Source: an uncultured Halieaceae bacterium
GTDB lineage: Bacteria; Pseudomonadota; Gammaproteobacteria; Pseudomonadales; Halieaceae
DNA length: 5,712 bases
Assembly (NCBI GenBank): GCA_938045215.1
Contig: CALINF010000252.1
Span: 1 to 5,712, forward strand
Direction of reading: 5' to 3'
Part shown: positions 1-5,712 of the stretch, piece by piece
Position numbering within the stretch: position 1 is the first letter of the stretch
Layout: every line of letters begins with the position of its first letter
The notes under the pieces: model-generated
The model's database searches: none
The model's input: the letters and a program-made list of their open reading frames with translations, nothing else
What the model was told of the DNA's origin: nothing
Program-made: the position numbers and the translations under genes

Positions 1-2
1 CA

Positions 3-479
3 GGATCAGCGGGTGATAGCGACCAACTCATCTTCAAGGGCCTGGAGAACGTGCGTACCGACTGGACCCGTGCGGCGCGTGTGTTCCAGGAGGAGCTGTA
101 TCGCAGGATATTCATGCAGGAACCGTTTGAGGATTACGTTCGCAGCTTTACGGCCAGCGTGGTGGCCGGAGAGCGCGATCAGGATCTTGTGTATCGTAAA
201 CGCCTGCGGCGCAAGCTCGATGAGTACGAACGCAATGTGCCACCGCATGTGCAGGCGGCCAGACTGGCCCGAGAACGGGGGCTAAAGCCAGCCTCAAGAG
301 GCAGTTGGGTCGAGTATGTGATGACCAGTGCCGGCGCGGAACCGGCGGAGCAGCCGCTGGCCCCGCTGGACTATCAGTACTACGTAGACCGGCAGTTAGC
401 GCCGGTGGCCGATGGCATACTGGGGTTTGTAGATACGTCGTTCAATGCGTTAACCGGCAATCAGTTCGACCTGTTCTAG
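3..479 (+). CDS. polB: DNA polymerase II (PolB), C-terminal part
   Basis: This is the last 158 residues of a family B DNA polymerase; the reading frame is open to the left edge and the start lies outside the window. Pol II is the damage-inducible repair and translesion polymerase of gammaproteobacteria, with a 3'-5' exonuclease domain (not visible here). The visible part is the end of the palm plus the thumb. Numbering from the first full codon, it carries KGLENVRTDW (12-21), YRKRLRR (64-70), NVPPHVQAAR (78-87), LDYQYYVDRQL and PVADGIL. From memory, these match the C-terminal third of E. coli Pol II in order and spacing. The last five residues, QFDLF (154-158), fit the beta-clamp-binding consensus QL[SD]LF, and E. 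coli Pol II also ends in such a motif. An internal GTG at 51 is not a start, because the conserved KGLE block lies upstream of it. The gene is convergent with the PfkB kinase, 18 bp away, with no convincing terminator between them. Confidence 0.96.
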   Translation, partial: GSAGDSDQLIFKGLENVRTDWTRAARVFQEELYRRIFMQEPFEDYVRSFTASVVAGERDQDLVYRKRLRRKLDEYERNVPPHVQAARLARERGLKPASRGSWVEYVMTSAGAEPAEQPLAPLDYQYYVDRQLAPVADGILGFVDTSFNALTGNQFDLF

Positions 480-497
480 CGTGACTCCTGGCAATTG

Positions 498-1499
498 TCA
501 GTCGCCGAAAAACTCCGCGCGCAACTCAGGATAATCCGGCGCAGCCAATCGGGGGCCGTAGTTGGCCACCACCTTGCCTGCAGCAAGGCTGGCAAAGCGA
601 CCGGCGGTAGGAAAATCTTCACCGCGCGTAATCGCGTAGAGGAACGCCCCGGCAAACATATCACCAGCGCCATTGGTATCTACCGCGTGAACCTTGTGCG
701 GTGGGATGCGGTGCAGTTCGCTGCCATCCCAGGTCACCGCTCCGTCTGCGCCCAACGTTATGGCAAAGGTATTGGCTACCTGCTTGAGCCCTTCGACAGC
801 ATCCTCAACGGTGTCGACCTGAGCCCAGCCCTTGGCCTCGTCCTCATTGGCGAACACCAGGTCGAGCTTGTCGCCTACCATTTGCTGAAGTCCGTCACGG
901 AAAAACTCCACCATGCCCGGATCGGAAAAACTGAGTGCAGTTTTAACGCCGGCGGCCTCGGCTATCTCCCTGGCCTTGATCGCTGCCTCGCGACCCGTGG
1001 GTGAGGTTACCTGATAGCCCTCGATGTACAGATACTCTGACGCGGCGATCGCCTCGTGGTCGAGCTGGTCTACTGACAGGGTTTCGGAAATACCCAAAAA
1101 AGTGTTCATGCTGCGTTCTGCATCGGGCGTGATAAGTACCAGGCATTTGCCTGTCGTGCCCTCAGCCCGCCCCTGCATCAGGCAGTGATCCACACCGGCA
1201 GATTCCAGATCGGCCACGTAGATATCGCCATCGGCATCGTTGGCAACCTTGCACGACATGAAGGTAGGCCCACCAAACTGCGCGGTGGCAATCATGGAAT
1301 TGCCGGCACTGCCGCCACTGGCATGGCTGGCTTTCACCAGATGGTCTTTGAGGTGGCTCAGCAGTTCACCCTGGCGCGCTTCATCAACCAGAGTCATCAG
1401 ACCCTTGCCAACATCCATGCGCGTGAGCTCGTGATCCTCGACCTTGATTTCCGTGTCGACCAGTGCCGCTCCGATGCCATAGACCTTGTACTTTTTCAT
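498..1499 (-). CDS. PfkB-family carbohydrate/nucleoside kinase (adenosine kinase-like)
   Basis: A complete 333-residue ribokinase/PfkB-superfamily kinase, which transfers the ATP gamma-phosphate to a hydroxymethyl group of a sugar or nucleoside in the cytoplasm. Visible motifs are the glycine-rich N-terminal substrate-binding signature SGGSAGNS (61-68), the NEDE motif (218-221) linked to Mg/phosphate binding in this family, and the C-terminal signature DTNGAGD (274-280), whose last Asp (D280) is the catalytic base and whose GAG forms the anion hole. Length is normal for the family. I chose ATG 1499 because MKKYKVYGIGAALVD matches the usual family N-terminus (a first beta strand followed by a G-x-x-hydrophobic-D turn). 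A GAGG at 1509-1512 sits 9 nt upstream of it. Longer in-frame starts at 1514 and 1610 add unconserved residues, and 1610 would run into mrcB. Bacterial proteins of this type are commonly labelled adenosine kinase, but substrate cannot be read from sequence: ribose, inosine/guanosine or another sugar are alternatives. It is divergent from mrcB and convergent with polB. Confidence 0.93.
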   Translation of the reverse strand: MKKYKVYGIGAALVDTEIKVEDHELTRMDVGKGLMTLVDEARQGELLSHLKDHLVKASHASGGSAGNSMIATAQFGGPTFMSCKVANDADGDIYVADLESAGVDHCLMQGRAEGTTGKCLVLITPDAERSMNTFLGISETLSVDQLDHEAIAASEYLYIEGYQVTSPTGREAAIKAREIAEAAGVKTALSFSDPGMVEFFRDGLQQMVGDKLDLVFANEDEAKGWAQVDTVEDAVEGLKQVANTFAITLGADGAVTWDGSELHRIPPHKVHAVDTNGAGDMFAGAFLYAITRGEDFPTAGRFASLAAGKVVANYGPRLAAPDYPELRAEFFGD

Positions 1500-1508
1500 G
1501 CCTGTCTG

Positions 1509-1512
1509 CCTC
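1509..1512 (-). promoter_or_regulatory. Shine-Dalgarno for the PfkB kinase
   Basis: On the minus strand this reads GAGG, 9 nt before ATG 1499. It supports that start over the in-frame ATG at 1514, which overlaps the GAGG itself. Confidence 0.5.
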
Positions 1513-1529
1513 ATAGAATTCAGTCGGCT

Positions 1530-1558
1530 ATTATCCGTATCCATGCGGTAAATGAAAG
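1530..1558 (-). promoter_or_regulatory. Candidate sigma-70 promoter for the PfkB kinase
   Basis: On the minus strand there is a -10 GATAAT (plus-strand 1530-1535; five of six match TATAAT) and a weak -35 CTTTCA (1553-1558; three of six) separated by 17 bp. Transcription would start near 1523, leaving a leader of about 24 nt that contains the GAGG. This is a pattern match only. The -10 is good, the -35 is poor. Confidence 0.4.
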
Positions 1559-1564
1559 CGGCTC

Positions 1565-1573
1565 TGGTACACT
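1565..1573 (+). promoter_or_regulatory. Candidate extended -10 promoter for mrcB
   Basis: TGG followed by TACACT is an extended -10 (TGn-TAnnnT). No recognisable -35 lies 15-18 bp upstream, as is common for extended -10 promoters. The predicted transcription start, about 7 nt downstream (near 1580), falls almost on the ATG at 1582. This implies a leaderless or nearly leaderless mRNA, and the lack of any Shine-Dalgarno before that ATG agrees. If the promoter is real, the in-frame ATG at 1552 cannot be the start. Confidence 0.35.
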
Positions 1574-1581
1574 CGCACGCC

Positions 1582-3840
1582 ATGACTCGCACCCAACGAC
1601 CTTTCACCAAACTCTTTGTCGCGGGCCTTGCGGCCTTCGCTTTGGTGCTGATTTATCTGGACGCACGGATCACCAGTACGTTTAGTGAAAAGCGCTGGGA
1701 GCTTCCCGCCAAGGTATACGCCAGACCGCTGGAGCTGTTTGTCGGCGCTCGGCTCGAGCCTGATGCCCTGGCCTACGAGCTTTCGCTGCTTGGGTATCGC
1801 AAAGTCAGGCAGGCGACTCAGCCGGGACAGGTGGGACGCGCCGGCGGGCGTTTTGATATTTACACTCAGGGTTTTGATTTTCCCGGCGAGCGCGAGCCCG
1901 CCCGGCGCATCAAGCTGTCGATCTCAGGCGGCAAGATCACCTCGCTACAGGCTGGTGGTGGTGAGCTTGATTTGCTGCGCATGGATCCGGTGCAGATCGG
2001 CGGTATCTACCCTTCCCATGGCGAAGACCGTGTGCTGGTTAGGCTTGAGGACTTACCTGAAACATTGTGGCGTGGATTGCTTGCCACGGAGGATCAGAAT
2101 TTTTTCAGTCATTGGGGCTTCTCTATCACGGGCATCGCCCGGGCTGCGTTCAGCAATGTACGCTCCGGCCAGGTAGTGGCAGGCGGCAGTACGATTACCC
2201 AGCAGCTGGTAAAGAACTATTACCTCACGCCCGAGCGCACCATTGTTCGCAAGCTCACCGAGCTGCTGATGGCCATGCTGTTGGAGTTGCACTACGACAA
2301 GGAGGACATTCTCGAAAGCTACGTTAATGAGATCTACCTTGGTCAGCAGGGTCCAAGGGCTATTCACGGCTTTGCGCTGGCCGCACGCCACTATTTCAAT
2401 ACGCCGGTTGAACAGCTGGGACTGCACCAGCAGGCTTTGTTGGTAGGCATGATCAAGGGGCCGTCTCTGTACAATCCCCGTCGCAACCCAGAGCGCGCCA
2501 CGCAGCGACGCAATGTGGTGCTGGATTTGATGGCCGAGCAGGGCGTGATCAGCGCAGAGCATGCCACTATCGCCAGAGCGATGCCGCTGGGCCTCAACGC
2601 GGCGCCCAGCTCTGTGCGCGATACTTTCCCGGCCTTCCTCGACCTGGTGCGCAGGCAGCTGCGCGAGGAATATCGTCAGGAAGACCTCGCGACGCTCGGG
2701 CTCAGTATTTTTACCAGCTTTGATCCCCTGTTGCAGCGCCAGCTTGAGCGCAGCACAACCGCCGTGCTGGACAGCCTGGATGCGGGTGGTGAACTGGAGT
2801 CGGCGTCGGTGGTAACCCGGTTCGATACCGGCGAGGTGGCCGCTTTGGTGGGTGGTCGCCGGGTTAGCTATGCGGGATTCAACCGGGCACTCGATGCCAG
2901 GCGTCCCGCTGGCTCGCTGCTCAAGCCAGCGATTTATCTGGCTGCTCTCGAGCAATCCAAACGCTATACGCTGGCAACGCCTTTGTCTGATACCAAGGTA
3001 GAGGTATCCGGATCTAATGGACAGGTATGGGAGCCGCGCAATTTTGACCGTAAGGAACATGGGCAGGTCATGCTGCACACGGCACTCGCGAAATCCTATA
3101 ATCTCGCCACTGCTCGCCTGGGGATGAACCTGGGGATTGATACTGTGGTCGATATGTTGCGGCGGTTGGGTATCCGCGGACCCATCCCCGAAGTGCCTGC
3201 TCTTACCCTGGGCGCAGGGGAATATTCGCCCGTTGCGATGGCAGTGATGTACCAGGCCATTGCCGCAGGCGGGTATCGCATGCCATTGCGCAGTATTCGC
3301 GATATTGTGGATGCGCAGGGCGAGCCCTTGCGCCGCTATGTGTTGGCTTACGATCGCACGGTTAGCATACAGGCCGTACACCTGCTGCATTACGCCATGC
3401 GCGAGGTTGTTCGCGAGGGTACAGGGCAGGGTGTGTATCGTTACCTGCCCCAGCAGTTTGAGGTGGCCGGTAAAACAGGCACAACCAATGACGGGCGCGA
3501 TTCCTGGTTTGCCGGGTTTTCCGGGGATCTGTTAACAGTCACGTGGATCGGTCGGGATGACAACGGTAGTACCGGGCTAACCGGCAGTAGCGGCGCGTTA
3601 AGGGTGTGGGCGCATTTCATGGCGCGTTCGGCGCAGCGCTCGCTGGGTTATCGTATGCCAGAGGGTATTGAAACTCACTGGGTCGACGATACGAGTGGTG
3701 CATTGACCGGGCAGGGCTGCGCCAATGCGCGCATGCTGCCGTTTATCTCAGGCTCGCAGCCAGATACGCGTACCGGGTGCGCGCCGCGTGAATCACGCAT
3801 TAAAAACTGGTTCCAGTCGTTATTTGGAGGAGATGGATGA
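1582..3840 (+). CDS. mrcB: Penicillin-binding protein 1B, bifunctional peptidoglycan synthase
   Basis: A complete class A PBP of 752 residues. It polymerises lipid II into glycan strands (GT51) and cross-links the stem peptides (transpeptidase) from the periplasmic face of the inner membrane. Order: a very short basic cytoplasmic tail (1-10), one membrane anchor (about 11-27), a UB2H domain (about 46-130), then GT51 with ATEDQNFFSHWG (catalytic E170), GGSTITQQLVKNYY (201-214), RKLTELLMAMLLE (second Glu E227), a KEDILESYVNEIYLG block and a GMIKGPSLYNPRRNP block. The spacing of 57 between the two glutamates equals E. coli E233/E290. The transpeptidase has S445-LLK448, S505-YN507 and K631-TGT634. 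UB2H marks it as PBP1b rather than PBP1a; this is the domain that contacts Lpo activators. It lacks the long cytoplasmic tail of E. coli PBP1b (844 residues). The C-terminal tail carries a Cys pair (C713, C733). ATG 1582 was chosen over 1552 because it gives a normal tail-plus-anchor start and fits the promoter. The 3' end overlaps the lipoprotein gene by 4 nt. Confidence 0.97.
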   Translation: MTRTQRPFTKLFVAGLAAFALVLIYLDARITSTFSEKRWELPAKVYARPLELFVGARLEPDALAYELSLLGYRKVRQATQPGQVGRAGGRFDIYTQGFDFPGEREPARRIKLSISGGKITSLQAGGGELDLLRMDPVQIGGIYPSHGEDRVLVRLEDLPETLWRGLLATEDQNFFSHWGFSITGIARAAFSNVRSGQVVAGGSTITQQLVKNYYLTPERTIVRKLTELLMAMLLELHYDKEDILESYVNEIYLGQQGPRAIHGFALAARHYFNTPVEQLGLHQQALLVGMIKGPSLYNPRRNPERATQRRNVVLDLMAEQGVISAEHATIARAMPLGLNAAPSSVRDTFPAFLDLVRRQLREEYRQEDLATLGLSIFTSFDPLLQRQLERSTTAVLDSLDAGGELESASVVTRFDTGEVAALVGGRRVSYAGFNRALDARRPAGSLLKPAIYLAALEQSKRYTLATPLSDTKVEVSGSNGQVWEPRNFDRKEHGQVMLHTALAKSYNLATARLGMNLGIDTVVDMLRRLGIRGPIPEVPALTLGAGEYSPVAMAVMYQAIAAGGYRMPLRSIRDIVDAQGEPLRRYVLAYDRTVSIQAVHLLHYAMREVVREGTGQGVYRYLPQQFEVAGKTGTTNDGRDSWFAGFSGDLLTVTWIGRDDNGSTGLTGSSGALRVWAHFMARSAQRSLGYRMPEGIETHWVDDTSGALTGQGCANARMLPFISGSQPDTRTGCAPRESRIKNWFQSLFGGDG
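3826..3832 (+). promoter_or_regulatory. Strong Shine-Dalgarno for the lipoprotein gene
   Basis: GGAGGAG lies inside the last codons of mrcB, 4 nt before ATG 3837. It fixes that start and, with the ATGA stop/start overlap, indicates translational coupling between the synthase and the lipoprotein. Confidence 0.75.
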
Positions 3841-4295
3841 AGCTTGTTCGCGTTTCAGCGATGGTAGCGAAGGCGATAGTGGCTATTGCGTTGGTCAGTA
3901 TCATGGCCGGGTGTTCGGTCTATAGCTTACCCGGATCGCAGCCAGCGCCTGTCGAGCCGCAAGCAAAACCGGCGCCTCCGGCCTCACAACCCGCGCAAAC
4001 GCCCGTTACACCCACATCCCCTGGTGCAGCGCCTGATCCGAATGCCAACAACGCCTACGGCGCTCTGCTGCAGCAAGCGGAGCAGGCCAGAAGCAAAGGT
4101 GATTACGAGCAAGCTCTATCGCTACTTGAGCGCGCGCAGCGAATAGATCCCGACAGCGGTGAAGTGTATCTGCATCTGGCCCGCACCTATCAGGCCAAGG
4201 GCGATGTTGGCATGCAGCGCGCAACCGCAGAGCGCGGCTTGTTGTACTGCGACGGGAGTAGCGAGTGTAACGCCCTGCGTGCGCTGTCGCGCTAG
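3837..4295 (+). CDS. lpoP: LpoP-like TPR outer-membrane lipoprotein, probable PBP1b activator
   Basis: A 152-residue lipoprotein. The signal peptide has basic residues (K2, R5, K12), a hydrophobic stretch (13-22) and a lipobox IMAGC with the lipidated Cys at 26. Ser at +2 predicts outer-membrane sorting rather than Lol avoidance. Residues 31-68 form a linker with 13 prolines, suited to spanning the periplasm and peptidoglycan mesh. A canonical TPR follows (about 74-107: G88, Y90, A93, L97, A100, P105), then a second weaker repeat (about 108-135). C138 and C144 near the end could form a disulfide. In Pseudomonas aeruginosa the TPR lipoprotein LpoP activates PBP1b in place of enteric LpoB. The same architecture directly behind a UB2H-containing PBP1b, with a 4-nt overlap, makes this the likely counterpart. 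The activator role is inferred from family and context; TPR lipoproteins as a class have many roles. Its stop codon overlaps the stop of the opposite-strand modF-like gene. Confidence 0.85.
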   Translation: MKLVRVSAMVAKAIVAIALVSIMAGCSVYSLPGSQPAPVEPQAKPAPPASQPAQTPVTPTSPGAAPDPNANNAYGALLQQAEQARSKGDYEQALSLLERAQRIDPDSGEVYLHLARTYQAKGDVGMQRATAERGLLYCDGSSECNALRALSR

Positions 4296-4297
4296 CG
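4290..4297. other. Tail-to-tail gene overlap in an 8-bp palindrome
   Basis: CGCTAGCG reads the same on both strands. Its central CTAG supplies the TAG stop of the lipoprotein gene on the plus strand (4293-4295) and the TAG stop of the modF-like gene on the minus strand (4292-4294). The genes therefore overlap by 4 bp with no intergenic space, and no hairpin-plus-U-run terminator is visible within the following sequence on either strand. Confidence 0.9.
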
Positions 4298-5712
4298 AGT
4301 CGTCACCTCGAAGCCGTTCTCGACGGGAACAAATTCAAGATGTTGATTGATGCAGCGTGGGAGGTCCCCTGCCGAGTGGCTGACAAAAATAATCTGTGTG
4401 TCAGATTGGCTCGCAATGTGATCGATGGCCTGCAGAATCAGTCGGCGATGATAGCCATCCAGTCCCAGGGTCGGTTCATCCAGTAGCAGTATGGCGGGTG
4501 ATTTCACCATCGCACGCGCCAGTAGCACCATGCGCTGCAAGCCAAACGACAGTGCGTCGAAGCTCTCCCGCGCAACTTCGGCCAACCCAAGAGAACTAAG
4601 CCAGGCATCTGCGGCCTGACGTTGGGTATCACCCCAGTCGTCGAACAAGCCTATCGTGTCGAAGAAACCAGACACGACCACTTCGACGGTCTTCATGCCG
4701 CGGGCGAAGTTCAGATGTAACTGCGTATCTACCTGGCCATATTTCTGCTTGATGTCCCATACGCTTTCGCCACTGCCGCGCTTGATACCAAACAGCGTGA
4801 TGTCCTGCCCGTAGGCTTTGTGATTGTCACCGGTTATCAGGCTGAGCAGCGTGGTTTTACCACAGCCATTGGGTCCGGATACTGCGCAGTGTTGGCCGCG
4901 TTCCAATACCCAGTGCACACCCTTCAGCACCTGCACATCGCCATAGTTAACACTGACGTCGTGCAGTGCCAGCAGTGGACCCATCTCGGGTAACTGGTAG
5001 GGACGTTCGGCCCTGGCGGGCAGGGCCGTCATGTCCGGCAGTGCTGGTGAGAGCACCTGCGCAACGGTGGGATCGGTCTGCACTGTGCTTGCCGGGCCCT
5101 GCAGCAGAATGTGGCCATCGCGCAGCAGCATCCAGTGTGTGCAGCCTGTGGGTACATCTTCCTGCGCACGCAGCAGTAGCAGAACCGACATATTGCTTTG
5201 CGCCAGTAGCTCGTCAATTACCTGCCGCATTTCGGTCTGCATCTCTTTATCGAGACCGTCGACGGGGTTGTCCAGTATCAGTATCGCGGGCTCACTCAAC
5301 AGCGCTTTCACCAATAACGTTTTGCGCATCTCACCAGTAGAGATGAAACGCAGGCCGCGCTGCAAAATGTGACCGATCCGCAAGCGACTTACCCATCGCT
5401 CGAAGCGTTCATCGGGTTCGTGGCCGCCGAGTATGACCGACGCCACCGTGGTGCCCGGGTCGTTGGCGTCGGCGCGAAATTCGGAGTCGTCCAGCTTTTT
5501 GTCGCGATCACACAGGGCCTTGGCCTGTTCAAAGCAGACATAAGCAACGCCTTTTTCGTCGAGCAATGCCGAGCGTTGGAAATCACCGGAAAAGTGCGTG
5601 GCCTGGGAGCTGATAACCCTTGCCAGACTGGTTTTGCCCGCGCCGTTGGGGCCCAGGCAAGCCCACTGCTCACCTGGCATGGGCGCCCAGTTGATGTCGC
5701 GCAGAGCGGGCA
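4292..5712 (-). CDS. modF: ModF-like tandem ABC ATPase, N-terminus cut by window edge
   Basis: 472 residues of a soluble protein with two ABC nucleotide-binding domains and no membrane segment. Numbering from the internal ATG at 5680: domain 1 has Walker A GPNGAGKTS (10-18), signature STGEM (114-118) and Walker B LILDN (134-138). Domain 2 has Walker A GPNGCGKTT (269-277), signature LSFGLQ (377-382), Walker B LLLDE (398-402) and switch His H435. The block YGQDITLFGIKRGSGESVWDIK (290-311) and the LEFVP near the end match E. coli ModF closely, as I recall it. ATG 5680 is not the start: the frame stays open to the edge and reads ALRDINWAP before it, the first beta strands of domain 1; about 15-20 residues are probably missing compared with the 490 of E. 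coli ModF. E. coli modF lies beside the molybdate transporter genes but its role is poorly defined; no mod gene is visible here. Domain 1 lacks the catalytic Glu (N138) and the switch His (R171 aligns there). It is convergent with the lipoprotein gene. Confidence 0.9.
   Translation of the reverse strand, partial: PALRDINWAPMPGEQWACLGPNGAGKTSLARVISSQATHFSGDFQRSALLDEKGVAYVCFEQAKALCDRDKKLDDSEFRADANDPGTTVASVILGGHEPDERFERWVSRLRIGHILQRGLRFISTGEMRKTLLVKALLSEPAILILDNPVDGLDKEMQTEMRQVIDELLAQSNMSVLLLLRAQEDVPTGCTHWMLLRDGHILLQGPASTVQTDPTVAQVLSPALPDMTALPARAERPYQLPEMGPLLALHDVSVNYGDVQVLKGVHWVLERGQHCAVSGPNGCGKTTLLSLITGDNHKAYGQDITLFGIKRGSGESVWDIKQKYGQVDTQLHLNFARGMKTVEVVVSGFFDTIGLFDDWGDTQRQAADAWLSSLGLAEVARESFDALSFGLQRMVLLARAMVKSPAILLLDEPTLGLDGYHRRLILQAIDHIASQSDTQIIFVSHSAGDLPRCINQHLEFVPVENGFEVTTR

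Noticed and set aside
488..501. Possible terminator hairpin between polB and the kinase (CTGGC-AATT-GTCAG)
   Set aside because: The stem is only five pairs with one G-U, and no T-run follows on either strand. It is too weak to call an intrinsic terminator.
495..1004. A 169-codon plus-strand open frame opposite the kinase gene
   Set aside because: It is antisense to the conserved C-terminal half of the PfkB kinase, including the DTNGAGD signature. It resembles no known family and has no ribosome-binding site that I can see.
1552..1581. Upstream in-frame ATG of mrcB at 1552 as the true start
   Set aside because: It adds ten unconserved residues, has no Shine-Dalgarno, and would lie upstream of the predicted transcription start. 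ATG 1582 gives a cleaner tail and membrane anchor.
2053..3390. A 445-codon open frame on the minus strand inside mrcB
   Set aside because: It lies wholly opposite a gene with all PBP1b catalytic motifs. Its product shows no recognisable domain and is rich in His, Gln and Arg, as expected from the reverse complement of GC-rich coding sequence.
4966..5372. Plus-strand open frames opposite the modF-like gene
   Set aside because: They are shadows of the ABC ATPase coding strand, rich in Ser, Arg, Ala and Cys, with no recognisable domain.
5678..5680. ATG at 5680 as the start of the modF-like gene
   Set aside because: The frame remains open to the window edge, and the upstream codons encode the expected first strand of an ABC domain. 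The true start lies outside the window.

Overview
The window is ordinary chromosomal sequence from a non-enteric gammaproteobacterium. Five protein-coding genes fill almost all of it, and two of them run off the ends. The base composition is moderately GC-rich. Three features suggest the Pseudomonas/Cellvibrionales side of the class: a PolB-type DNA polymerase II, a bifunctional PBP1b with a UB2H domain, and a TPR lipoprotein of the LpoP type where enterics would use LpoB. Genus or species cannot be given from this sequence alone. I see no mobile element, CRISPR array, RNA gene or sign of recent transfer.

Layout from left to right: (1) the last 158 codons of polB (+), ending in a sliding-clamp-binding motif; (2) an 18-bp gap, then a complete PfkB-family sugar/nucleoside kinase on the minus strand, convergent with polB; (3) an 82-bp divergent intergenic region holding a candidate promoter for each flanking gene; (4) mrcB (+), a complete class A penicillin-binding protein; (5) an LpoP-like outer-membrane lipoprotein gene (+), translationally coupled to mrcB through an ATGA overlap and a strong Shine-Dalgarno; (6) a ModF-like tandem ABC ATPase (-), convergent with the lipoprotein gene so that the two stop codons share one CTAG, and cut by the right edge of the window before its start codon.

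Only one functional unit can be argued from gene order: mrcB plus the lipoprotein. The first is the inner-membrane synthase that polymerises and cross-links peptidoglycan. The second looks like its outer-membrane activator, with a lipid anchor, a proline-rich spacer to reach through the periplasm, and a TPR module. The other three genes (DNA repair polymerase, PfkB kinase, soluble ABC ATPase) are unrelated housekeeping neighbours as far as the sequence shows. The most interesting details are the synthase/activator coupling, the degenerate first ATPase site of the ModF-like protein, and the possibly leaderless mrcB transcript. Nothing here amounts to a previously undescribed system.
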